Source: Zantedeschia hybrid cultivar (lineage: Eukaryota; Streptophyta; Magnoliopsida; Alismatales; Araceae). Taken from it: DNA of 64,000 nucleotides. Below are positions 1-11,900 of the stretch, piece after piece. The notes beneath the pieces were generated by a model that made no database searches, was not told the DNA's origin, and worked only from the letters and a program-made list of their open reading frames with translations. Each line of letters starts with the position of its first letter. Position 1 is the first letter of the stretch. The stretch is from assembly GCA_030544215.1 (NCBI GenBank), contig JARZZO010000011.1:9720001-9784000 (forward strand), given 5' to 3'. The position numbers were made by a program, and so were the translations under genes.

Positions 1-909
1 ATTTCTTTTACTATTTTTATGAACTTTTAAAAATTTTTGTTTAGATCAATTCTTTTCAGAATCCCGACTTAGTCACATTGGTTGACGGTGCTATTTTTGA
101 TGTTTTAGGTAAATTCATTAGAACGTTTAAAAGGCGTAGACAGAAGAGACATGGAAACAACATCTTACATTTTGGTGGAAGTATAAGTTTTCATATAATA
201 TTATTTTTTATATTAATATTTATAAAATATTTAATATTAAAATTAATATGAATATTGGAGGAACACTGTGAAGAGTAATTACAAGTGACTAAGATCTGGG
301 GAGGAGTAAATATATTTTGGCCTGTTGTCTAGTTTGTTAATGAATCGAATATTTTTACTCCCAAAAAAACATATGAATTATTATAATGTTGAGAAATTTG
401 AAGATTCTGCTCAAATTGGAGGACCTCGGGCATGAAATGGTGGAGGGGTTTTAAGTGTCTGAATCTCTGATATTATCCTAGTCTAGTAGTGTACGTAGGC
501 TCCCCAAGATTGTGGACAAACATCATCCAAATGGAAATGGCAACGAGAAATATATATGTTACATGCTCACATGACATCCCACTGTATCGAATTTACCTTT
601 GTTTACTCTATCATTCACGTTGTCGACACAGTTATATGCACAGCTTTCTTCTGTACAGACAAACAGAATTGGAAAAGAGTACAAAAAAGTTATGACCAAA
701 CAAAGAGTTAAAAGGAGCTCTTTTCTCCTAACCATGCACTCCTCCATAGGTTCCTGCTACTGTTGCTGCTCGGCAGTCCTCCTAGTTAATCTTGAGGTGA
801 AGTCTAACTCAAAATCTTAAGATATTATTTGTTTTATCTTTTTATTTTCTCACATGCTTGTTGATTTTAACTTCTGGCACTGGGACCACAAATATAAGGT
901 GCTGAAGGA
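1..909. other. AT-rich intergenic DNA, nothing recognised
   Basis: No convincing coding region, RNA gene or bounded repeat was seen. The short open frames overlap each other on both strands and resemble no family I know. Confidence 0.5.
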
Positions 910-1460
910 GAAGAATTTTCCTCAGCCCAAATAGTCAGTGGGTCAGTCCAACAATTCTAGACAAAAAATCATCAAGTGCATTTCTAAGAGAATTAACACT
1001 CCGCCAAGATAGATTAGTGTCCCACAGTTTGGAGCCCAATCTCCTCGGGCGAAATCTAATTTTATCAACCCAATCCAATTTTGAGTAAAAGCAGATCAAG
1101 ATAAAACTCAGAAACCAGTTCGGAAACGAATCTGCACAATACCCTTTCTCGTTTCTCGACAGATCAAGATGAACCAAAAGATCTGACTCGAATCCAACCT
1201 TTTCAAAGTAAACTTTTCCCTCTAAAGTAACTGCCTCAAAAAGGGTTCAAGCGACGTACTCTTCCTAATCAGAACTAGATTAGAAGCCACCCTAAAATCA
1301 CTATATAAGGATCCCCTAGTCCAACAGGTCAAAGTTATGCTTGAATCAGTTCAACTCTCTTTGCTCTTCTTCTAGACCACTAATTTTTTGACTTAAACAT
1401 CAAAAAATGATCTCTCAAATCACCACCGTAGGCCCTTGAAGATACAGCTGAATACCAACC
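910..1460 (+). repeat. Possible decayed LTR of a Gypsy-type element
   Basis: A CTATATAAGG TATA-like box near 1309 is followed by a stretch ending in a short T-rich segment and TTGACTTAAACATC near 1390. This resembles the promoter-to-R/U5 layout of plant Tat-type Gypsy LTRs, and the same layout appears at 37361-37480 in this window. No partner LTR, primer binding site or coding region was found, so this is a tentative solo or truncated LTR. Confidence 0.3.
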
Positions 1461-1704
1461 TTTTAATCATAAACAAAAGATTTTGATCGTGATGGACTAA
1501 ATTTCGACCCATCAGATGCACTGTCCAATTCATAATTATGAATTTTAATAACATAAAAAAAGAAAAAATAGACCATTCAACTCTAAACTTTAAAGTGTTG
1601 AATGATCCTATTCAAAATATTAAAACATTGAATGGGAGTAGACATCATGTACTTAAGTATTATTTATTTTATCATTTTCTCGTTATAAAACTATTCTAAT
1701 AGGA

Positions 1705-2040
1705 CCTATGCATCTCCTGCCACTTCCAATGCACCCACCGTGGAACTCGTGCCTGCAGGGCATCTCCCTTACCAACCCCACCTTCTTTCCCCCCTCCACC
1801 GGGTCCCTCGTCGCCGCCCGTAACCCGTCCGGGCACACCGCTCACTCCTCGTCCTCGTCATCTTCCTCCCGTCACCCTCTCCGCCACCCGCATCGCCTCA
1901 ATGTACGCCTTGCACGCCGGCGGCGGACCGCAGGCTACCCCCTCAGCCGCCAGCATCTCCTGCACCGCGGCGGCAAGGTTGGGGCCTCCACCTTCCGCAG
2001 CACCACTATCCCCTGAGTCAGCAGATTAATCAGGACGATC
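1705..2040. other. GC-rich island of unknown nature
   Basis: An abrupt GC-rich block in AT-rich surroundings. The plus strand has an open frame over 1708-2016 rich in Ser, Arg and His. The minus strand also reads as a plausible peptide containing VQEMLAAEGVACGPPP. Neither was recognised. It could be a captured gene fragment or exon remnant. No flanking inverted or direct repeats were seen. Confidence 0.25.
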
Positions 2041-2461
2041 TGCTCTGCCAACACGTATAGGAGTGCCGGTTGCAGCGACCCTCGCTGCCACCACTTCTCA
2101 ATACAACATTGAACTAAATTCTAGTACTGATCAATCTAAGAATGATATATCACAACTAAGTTCACCAACCAAGACGTGTCATCCGGACCTTTCCAATTTT
2201 TTAATACAATCATGGAACACCTAAATACAAACTAGAAATATAGTATTATAATTATATTTTAAAATACACTTTAATGCACCTAAATGTAACTCAAACTATT
2301 ACACAAACATGTATCCGGATGCATGTAAATATACTCAAATCACATAAATAGAACTAGTTGTATTTAAATGCTTATTGAGATGGCTTTTAAATTATACTAG
2401 TAGTTTTGTGTTCTTGATTATATTTAAGTGTTATATATTGTATCGAAAAAACTAAAAGTCA

Positions 2462-2704
2462 GAAAAAACAAAAAAAGGTTACCAACTGTAATGGAACACA
2501 TCTCAGCGGCGAATTTACTTTATACACGTCTCTACGGCAGCCCAATCTAATGTTGCTTAAAAAGGATCCATAACAGAAAATTAGAAAAAAAAAAAAAAAA
2601 GTTGCCAGCTGCAATAGAACACGTCTCAACTGGCCAATTTAGTTTATACACGTCCCTGTTAGAGTCCAATCTAAGGCTACGTGGAAGGATCCACACTCTG
2701 CCAC
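2462..2704. repeat. Tandem duplication, about 120-bp unit
   Basis: The block beginning with an A-rich run at about 2462 (A-rich, then GTTACCAACTGTAATGGAACAC, then TATACACGTCTCTA, ending in AAGGATCCATA) is repeated with divergence from about 2584 (A-run, GTTGCCAGCTGCAATAGAAC, TATACACGTCCCTG, AAGGATCCACA). Old tandem duplication with no coding content. Confidence 0.7.
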
Positions 2705-3539
2705 GCACCCCACCGAAAACACCTCAAGAAAAAGAAGAGAGAGAGTGTCCAAGTAATCTACCGTCGGGGAAGGATCGAATGACGAGTCCTTTTTTGTGGG
2801 GTTCGGCTGGAAGTGTGTGGAGGTTTCTCGAACATTCTTAATGGGGTCGTCTACGTCTGTGTGACGATGATCCAGTGTTATTTCAACTCTCCTTAGTTGT
2901 TTTTTCAACCCCCTTACTCAAATTTTTTAATGTTTCATTGATGGAAATTTAATTGATTTAAAATGTTATATAATCTTATTTGAAATAAAATAGATGATAA
3001 TATTTTATTTCAAAAATATTTAAAATTATATGTGAGTTAAGGTACATTTAATATTGGAAGAGTTAGCACTTAGGTTGCTTACAACCAAGAAGTTTGCACT
3101 CGGACTTGCCCATTTACTGCACGACTCTATTATGTTATGTTAACGTAAAATTACGGCAAATTTTATGGACATGAATACAATCAGAGGAGTGCTGCTGCTT
3201 GGACAAAACAACATTTCAACCCGGATTCTGTAAAAATAGATGGGCAAAAATTTCTTGTGAAACAAAAGATATTGGCGTCGGTGGGTTAAACATAGCCCAT
3301 TTGCATAGTTTTTACTAACATAAAAAACCCATGTATTTTGCTACAAATATATTAACAGACTGTGAAGATATCACAATTTGTGTCACTAGTGGTGGTAGTT
3401 ATTATATATATATATCGGTGGGCTCATCTCATCAGTCTCCGTTGGCTGCCAAGAAGAGGAAATTCGTCCTTTTTTGTTGTCGTCTTCCTTCCGGAGGTAT
3501 GAACCACAAAAAGCAGCTCACCGATTGTCACAACAGATA

Positions 3540-3570
<31 letters not shown>

Positions 3571-3736
3571 TCATGTGCGTTTATTGTATTAGTTGAAACG
3601 AAGGAGAAAGTGGAGCATGTGATTCGTTTTTTTTTCTTAATTATGAGTTTAATTCGTTAAACCCTACGCAAATGAAAGCTGTCATTAGCATAAAGTTATG
3701 TTTACGTATTATTAATTAACCATCAATTACTGATCA
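2705..3736. other. Intergenic DNA with a CT microsatellite
   Basis: Mostly AT-rich. A CT dinucleotide run lies at about 3545-3571. No gene was recognised. A short frame beginning ATGAACCACAAAAAG at 3499 could be an upstream piece of the coding remnant at 3742, but nothing proves it. Confidence 0.4.
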
Positions 3737-3741
3737 AATAG

Positions 3742-4003
3742 GTTCAAGAAGCCAATTGGAAGCAGAAGGAGCCGGATGCGTCTCCATCCCAACGGGAGAA
3801 GCAGGCTGAGGGCCGTAGGGCTGCCACTGAGGTGGCCTTGTACAAGGAGGCCGCGGGGATAAATGGCGCTTGTGCCGGCGCGCAGGGCGTCCACCTGCCG
3901 GAGGGGCTGGGAGGGCTGAACTAAAACGTCGCTAAGGCCAACACTGAAGCCCTTGGGGGGCCGCAGCATAAGATTAGCTTCTACGCGGATGTTATGGGGC
4001 GGT
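3742..4003 (+). pseudogene. Coding remnant, unidentified protein, one in-frame stop
   Basis: One plus-strand frame reads as ordinary protein: QEANWKQKEPDASPSQREKQ, then RRAATEVALYKEAAG, then GVHLPEGLGGLN, a TAA stop, and in the same frame NVAKANTEALGG and HKISFYADVMGR before a TGA at about 4001. Local GC is much higher than the surroundings. An acceptor-like AATAG precedes it. The composition (charged N-terminal half, GC-rich, one stop) suggests a decayed exon or retrocopy. I do not recognise the family, and a late-embryogenesis-type protein is only a guess. Confidence 0.35.
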
Positions 4004-4408
4004 GAACACGTTGCTGCATATACTGTTTCGCCTTTTCCAAGTGATTATTATTTATTTTTTTTCTTTGATCTTGTAACCCAGTAATCTGGACATAGCTGTT
4101 CTTGACCCGTCGACTAGGGTACGAGGCCGCCCGAATGCGAGATAGTTCCTCCGCGTGGGAGAACGGTGAAACTCGTATAATCCCACCCAGCAGGGCAAGA
4201 GATCCGTGCTTTTTTTTTTTCACAATCTTGAAGATTATTCCAATGAAATTCGGAAATCCTATCACGGAGATGGATATTTTCCCCCATGGACACCTGCCAT
4301 CGTGTTGAGTACTCGGACACATTCCTACAAACTCGTGGGATAAATCCTGTGTCTGAAAGCGAGTTTTGAATCTAAGACCTCTCCTTCGATATGGAGTCCT
4401 TGCGCAGC

Positions 4409-5276
4409 TATGTCACAAAGACTCTTTTGCAACCCAAACCTGAATTTCCTCCCTTTAACCTGAATATATATACATGTGTTGTCAAACCCGAATCAGAATG
4501 GCAAATTGGAAATAGTATCACGTATGCTAGATTTCTATTGAAGCTTTATCCTTCACCAACAGGAAGGACATGACAATAAACCTTAATTGACTTTGATAGT
4601 ACACATTTTTCATTCCAGGTTCGGATGGATTGTTTTGGAAAAAAGTCAAAGTCATTCGACTATAATGGCAGACCCGGTTATTCTGTCTTATACTGACATA
4701 AGCTAAAATTTATCTCAAAATAAAATACCTCTTATAATCTGAAATAAATAATTCTGAATAAGTCATCAAGTTATCAAGTCGAACCATAAAGAAGACAATA
4801 TTCTTCATGGCCGTACCATAATCAAGATTCTCATTCATATCCACTAGCTGCTTACCACACGTCATGAAATATATCTGTTCAAGCACGTTTCTTTTCCAAG
4901 ATTAAGATTGGAACACAAACCATGAGAAGAAAAAAATGTTGCGAGAACCATTGGAGGCAAGCAAACCGTTCAAAGTTGAAAGGTGAATGGCTAGGACCCT
5001 AGGCAGCTGTCTTTCAACAAGGCGAAGGAAATGTAGAATAAAAGATCTCTTTTAGCAACACAACCAAAAATCAAAGCTGCGCTCAGGAAGCGATTATCAC
5101 AAGTCACTTTTGTGCAGTAAAAGTCATGGATTGTATCCAAATTAAGAGAACACCATGACACTGTAACGCTAAGTCACAAAGACTCTTTTGCAACCCAAAC
5201 CTGAATTTCCTCCCTTTAACCTGAATATATATGCATGTGTTGTCAAACCCGAATCAGAATGGCAAATCGGAAAATT
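4409..5276. repeat. Pair of direct repeats, about 104 bp each
   Basis: 4409-4512 and 5173-5276 are nearly identical direct repeats (starting GTCACAAAGACTCTTTTGC and ending AATGGCAAAT[TC]GGAAA) with only a few differences, separated by about 660 bp. The arrangement could be a duplication or the termini of a small element. No TG..CA ends, primer binding site or coding region was seen between them. Confidence 0.7.
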
Positions 5277-5936
5277 TTCTAGCACTCTGAAGCACTTTGC
5301 ACAACACCAGCGCAGCTTTGCTGCTAGCTAAGATTTACGCCATGAATGTGTCTTGGAGCAAGAACCATAGCCCAGACGGAGAGTAAACTAGGGACAAGCC
5401 TATATTGCCTTCCCTTCCACATGCCTCCCCCTTCTCATTCAATTCCTTTGATCGAAGGTCTAAGTGATCAGGTCATCTTGCTCGCCCACAAAGATAGGCG
5501 TACGATAAAGAGGGATTAGCCTTTCCTGTTTTACATTTACTCGTTCCAAGTATTCCACGCTCATTTCTTTCCGCTTCCTCTCAACCTAAAGTTCCAGCAT
5601 AGAATATGATAATAAATGAATTTCCTCCAGCTAGGTATATGAGCCAAACTTCGGTTTTTCTTTCATCGATGTGAACAGTGATTTCCAGACTCTAGCACGG
5701 TAAACATGAAATCAAAAGAAAAATATGTAGACAGATTTCCAGTATTGTTAATGTACGTCTGAAGAAAAAAAAGACAATTTCAATAAACATGGCGTCCTTG
5801 ATAAAACAGGGAAAAAATACAAATAATGACCATGGGTGTACTGAATCACAGAACTCGTATGGTAAACAGTGAGGGCAGAATCACTTGAGAGGCATAATAA
5901 CTTACTGGGGATATAAAACCTGCAGTCTCCAGCAGG
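5277..5936 (-). other. Region downstream of AAR3, probable 3' UTR and beyond
   Basis: No independent gene was seen. The part adjacent to 5936 is likely the 3' UTR of the minus-strand AAR3-like gene, but I could not place a polyadenylation site with confidence. Confidence 0.35.
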
Positions 5937-8900
5937 TTATGTGAATGAAACACCACTTTTCTGACCAATTTGAAAACAGCCCACGGAAAGATGTCCTTTG
6001 AAGACTTTTGACAAGTTATCTTCCACTGCACAAGTTAAATTGCTAATGTGACCAAATGACTTGTGTGCATTTGCATCAATATCATATCCTGCCTCATTAT
6101 TTAACACATTCGTGGCCACATCAATTTCACAACCAAGTTTATCCACAAAGGGATTTTGCCTAAGCCGCTTGGAGTTGCTGAATGGTTTCATGCCTTTGCT
6201 TTCCCAAGTGTACTCTTCCTCATGTTCCCCAGGAAATTTCCTTTTCGATCCAGGAAGCAAATTCAATCCTGAGAAAGCATAAGACAATTAAAATGCAAAT
6301 ACGATGAGGAAAACAAGTAAACCAACTGTTTATTAATAGTTTGCTGCATTTCTCATGTTCAGATTTCTTGACTTCTGTGTTGCGAAGGATCAGAACCACC
6401 TCTGACTTGAACCAGAACAATTTGACTAAGCATTCAGTAAATGAGATGGTTTTTCAGGTTAAGTACCATGGAAGGAATGAGAGATATTGAGCTGCTGCTC
6501 CATATCACCACAATTACAAGGATGCTTAGTACTACAATCACTTGCTTCATTGATTCTGCAAGATAATTAGAAAATAAAAAAGGAGTCTGGTGTAATTGAA
6601 AGAATACATGTATAGACATATTTATGCAGCATGAAAGTGAATGCATTACAATTGAAAAAAAAAAAAAAAGAACTTATCAACTCAAATGAAAGAACATGTC
6701 AATCTAGTAAAATACTTATACATGCACAGCGAAGAGATACCATAGGGATAACTCTAATAAAGAAAATGTAATCAAATGAATGTTTGAGTTTTGAGTTTTT
6801 AGCAAATAAACCCCCAAGGAATCTAGTATATGCAGAAAACCCCGTGTACATTAAAAGAACATGTATAATCATGGTAGATGTAGAGAAACCCTACCATCAA
6901 GTCTACCAACACTTGTCACTGATAAATTAGGGTTTTTTTAAGAATAAGAAGAAAGTTTAGTGAGTTTTTTATATATGTATAATGTACAAGTTTTTGCAAA
7001 TACAAATTCTTTAGAGGGTTACTTGCTAAGCCACCTCCATTTTTTTAGTGCATGAGAAAAGTATAAAAACCAGTAAATGATCAACACTTCATGTATAAGA
7101 GAAGGGTATTGATTTACAGGCAGGATGGGCAACGCAGAGTTACTTTTTAACAGGCACACAAGCTTACTGTGCTGGTTCGGTCAGCCACGGGTGTCAGCAA
7201 CAGCATATAGTTCCGTATTGAGAAGTTAACAATATTTATTCATGGACATCCCATGTTTATCCTCACTTCCAAGTGGATAAAACTTAGCAGTCTCCAACTA
7301 CCATTGTGTATCTTAATTCTTGCTTAGACCCGATTTGATAACTGGATTGCTTGTTCTAGCATAAGCATTTTACTTGTGGTAAATCTACCCTAGTTCTACC
7401 TCAAATAAGTCATTCTAATTAGGTAAAACAAATAAAAAATTAAAATGTAATAAAGAAGGTGCCATTAATACTTATTCCAGGTAGAATAAGCAATTCAAAC
7501 ATTTTACTGTTCCAGGAAAAGCTATTCTCTCTGGAGTTGAGAAATCCACACAATCAAAAGGAGAGAGTAAGGTGGAATGCACTCTGTTCAGGATAAATTC
7601 CCATGACAAATTATGATATGAACATAAAAGAATATGAAGGTTAATGTAAGATATTCAGATAATCTGGCCAATGCCTGCTAGTATACATAAGGACTACATG
7701 TTTGTTATGTGGAAGGTTGAGTCACAGAAACATCTATGCACTTCCTGTTCCTGCACTAAGATATGAAGCCATAGATTCTCCAGAAGATGCGCATCATTTT
7801 CCAGTACCCATACACTGGAGAAGCTGATATCAGGGTGGTACCTTGGGTGAATCCACAAGGAATACTGAAAGTATGGTTGCTGATCTTGCATGTGACACAC
7901 GAGCCATTTGGGAGGAGAGGAATTGAAGAATCTTCTAATGGCAAAGCAGGATGCCAGAGAGTCTTTTCCTTCATTTGTAATAGGGTTTGGAATATGGGCT
8001 AAATGCTAATGTAATGTGGGGAAGCAACAATCTTTCCTTTTGGTTTAGTTGTGTGGTAAAATTCCTCACTATCTTGGTGTGGGCTGTATGATCTCCATAG
8101 AGGAATTTCTGCCAGCATATTGATGCGCACAAGTACATCCCTTTTCCTTTTTTCACTTAACGAAATTGTGGTACCATTCCACTTTCAAGGTAAACAAGGA
8201 TTCTTTTGGACCGGTCAAAAGCAATGAAAATGCATCACTGACAAATAGCATTCAATAATTAGCAAATGAATGCCTCCACAGTTGAACGCAACAAGCCCCA
8301 TGTGATCAGTAAATGCACAGAAATGGTAGTAAACAAGGATTTGCCTAGAGTCCTCAATAGGTGCCCATGTATTCAGTTTTTTAGTTAATGAGATGTCTTC
8401 TGAGATCCACCCATTCATGGTTCTGGGAAACTTCCCTCTTTTATTTAACATGGTATGTTTAATAAAAGAGGAGAAGTTTCTCAGAACCATGAATATGTGA
8501 TCCTGGTATAAAACATACCATGATAAAGCAAGAACTTACCCATACATATGCTCCACAAAATCATCAATAAGAACAGGCCAAGCACCTGCAAAAGAATCGA
8601 ACAAGTTAGCCTGGTATAACATATACATGCTAAAATCAGAGGATCAGCACTATGTTTTCAAGGTAAGAAGTGCTTAAATCAAGCATCATCCTCATGTCTA
8701 CATCATAAGCTACAAGCTTAAAGAATGCAAAGCAGACAGAAAATTCACCTAAAAAAATGTTATAAGAGAAAGAAGTTACACTGGACAAATTTAGGCTCAT
8801 GTTAATACTAACAATGCATTTCACATATTTGGCATCTTTGACCATCCTTCCTAGCTTTTACAAATTTGTTGTTCCAAAAAATAAATAAATCACAGTCACT

Positions 8901-11900
8901 GAGGCATTACGACAACCAGCCGCCTGTTCTTTTATTATTTGGCACAAAAGGTTCTTTATGCATATTCAGAGATGTGATAATTCTTAGATGATTATTAGGC
9001 TTTGAGCATGGTACATTCTGTTAAATCTTTGAATCAGCCTAGAATCTTTGATGGGACCAAAAAAATTATTGAAACCCCATAACCAAAGACAACTAATGCA
9101 CACTGCCATAGGCATTTGGAAGCAACAAAGAGAACAGAACAATGACCAGCAGAAGCTGCAGAACATAATGAAAACCAGGCCAAGAAGCACTGCATCTAAC
9201 CAGCAAATAACTTTGCTTCAAGACCTCCACTCATATATATGGTTAAATATTTTCTACTTTCTTTACAATATTTGTTTCGTTTAAAATCATGTTTACCTAG
9301 CAGGAAATATATCAACCTAGATAACCCAACAACCACATCACTGTCGCTGACACTATGAGACTTCCTAGAATACATATCTACATTTCGGGGAAGACGGTGA
9401 GCAGATAACTTGCAGATAAGTTATTGAAAATATGAGCTAATGATGGTAATTATGTTGCCTAGTTAATCATGGTTTCTAGTTTTCTTTAAACTTTCTGACT
9501 ACCTCTAGAGCACTTCAAGCAAAAGGTATGAAGCTAATATCAGCCAAGCCCATCAAGGGTGATGTGACTGGGTTAACAAGAAACATGGAATTTAAAACTG
9601 GATTTCAGACAGAGTGGGCCCGGTCAGTTCCAGCTCCAGCTCCAGTTAGTCTGGAAAGTAGTCAGAGCATCTATGTATGGCCAGTTTCAGCTGTTACCAA
9701 GAAATACAAAAAGAATTCAGAAAGATAGAAAAAATTGGCTTCAGCTGAGTTCTGCGAGGTTTCAAGCCAACAACAGGCAAACTAAACCTAGTCCACTCGG
9801 TTACAGTCCTGAATGGCGGCTTCACAATTCCTTGAAAAGAAGGTTCACTGCGGATTAGCATATTTGCAATATGGCATAAGTCGCATAGCCCATGTCTCAC
9901 AGTGGTTACCTGTGGAATCATATCCTTCGAGATCTTCATTTACACACCTACTGAAGGCCAACACTTGTTGCCAAGTATCCTGCGATATACTATGACGTTG
10001 ATGTTTCTGCGTGTAATCATAAAATAAATGACCTTAGAGTGACGCACAAGATAAAACACACTAGTAGCTAAAAATCAAATGCAGTTACTCTGTAGGATAA
10101 GAATAATTTAAGACAAACAGTTAAAGATGCACATAAATCAAACAAGAAACAAAGAAAAAGAAGCAACATATGCAGGATATCAAGTTTGAAAAGGTAAATT
10201 AATATATAAAAGCATACAACACATTGGTACTGGATTTCTTTGTAGCCGTGTTTGAACATTAAGATTCATTTGACTGGTTGGAAGCTCTAAACATCGAATG
10301 TTAGACATTTGCATTTTTTTTAAGCCTACCCTGTCGAAAGGCATTTTACATTCTAGCCTGAGATTCTCTAAGCTCCTTAAGCTCTTTATAAACTTGTTTT
10401 GGGGGTTCATTAGATGGATACACTCCTTTGTAAATCCGTAAACCCATCTTAAATGCTTTTATTGTATTAATTTTGTGTTATTTTCATGTGACATGTTTAT
10501 TTTGATATTATTACTGTACATGTATGTTCCGTATTTATTAGAATATGTATTAAAAAAAATTCCAGGATGGGACATCAGAATTGTCTGGAACACCTAGACA
10601 TCCCATCCCAGTAGAAACACAGTGAGGGGCTGGAACAGGATTGACAACTATGATTTTAAGTGGATCGTTCAAGGGAGCCAACATCATGGATTGCGGAATC
10701 GGCGGGTTCCGAGCCGAGTTGGGGGGGAAATTACTGTTCCCCCCACCGATTTTTAAAAAAAAAAAAAAAACGGCAGAAATCAGCTCGAACCGGACAAAAT
10801 CGGGTCCGGACCGGCCAGATCGGCCGGTCCGGACCCGATCTGGTCCGGTTCGGGCCGGTCCCGATCTCCCCCTTAAGGGGGGATCGGGAACCAGACGCCA
10901 GCAGCGTTTCTGCTGCTGGCGCCCGGCCCTTCCCCAGCCCCCAGCCCCTCCCCGGCTCGCCGCCGCTCGCCGCCGGCCCCCCCGCCGCCGCCGGCCGTCC
11001 GCCGCCGGCCTGCCGCCGCCGGCCGTCCGCCGCCGGCCTGCCGCCGCCGGCCCGCCACCGCCAGCCCGCCGCCGCCGGCCCTCTCTCTCTCTCTCTTTTT
11101 CTCTCTCTTTTCTATTTTTTTTTGAGATATCGAGCAAAAGGAGGGGATTTTCATCCCGTCATCGTCGGCCGGCCGTCCGGGAGCCGCCGCCGCCGCTGTG
11201 GTCGCCGTCACCGCCGCCCTCGACGTCGGATTTTTTGTTCGCATTCCGATCCGAGTTTAGGTATATTTCGAATTAATTTTTTAAAATTCTAAAAAAATTA
11301 GAAATGATGTATGATTGTGTTTATTGTGTAGATCTCTTAATATTTAGGTTGAAAAAAAATTTAGCATGTTGATTAGACAAATTCTCAAAATTAGCCCTAA
11401 TTAAGGGTTAAAAATTGGGGCTTTTGTATGATTAGTGTGATTAAGGTTCAATTGAGTGTGCCAACCACTCAATTGAACTTGTTAGGACATAAATGTGTAT
11501 TTTTTTACATTAATTGCATGTTATTAGCATTAATTAGTTAAAATTAACCCTAATTAGGGATTAAAAATTGGGGCTTTTATATGATTAGCGTGATTAAGGT
11601 TCAATTGAGTGTGCCAACCACTCAATTGAACTTGTTAGGATATAAATGTGTATTTTTTTGTATTAATTGCATGTTATTAGCGTTAATTAGTTAAAATTAA
11701 CCCTAATTAGGGGTTAAAAATTGGGGCTTTTATATGATTAGCATGATTAAGGTTCAATTGAGTGTGGCAAACACTCAATTGAACTTGTTAGGACATAAAT
11801 GTGCATTTTTTTGTATTAATTGCCTGTTAATTAGTTAGTTAGTTGTCTTTAATGTTTATTTTTTATGGATGTACATGAATTGCATTCGTTCTTATTGTAC

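Noticed and set aside
4513..5172. LTR retroelement between the 104-bp direct repeats
   Set aside because: The repeats lack TG..CA ends, there is no primer binding site, and no TSD was found.
10550..11292. Long open frames (up to about 210 codons) on both strands
   Set aside because: They lie in the GC-rich end of a non-coding hAT element, where CCG/CGG repeats lack stop codons in all frames. Arg/Pro/Ala-only composition, no domains.
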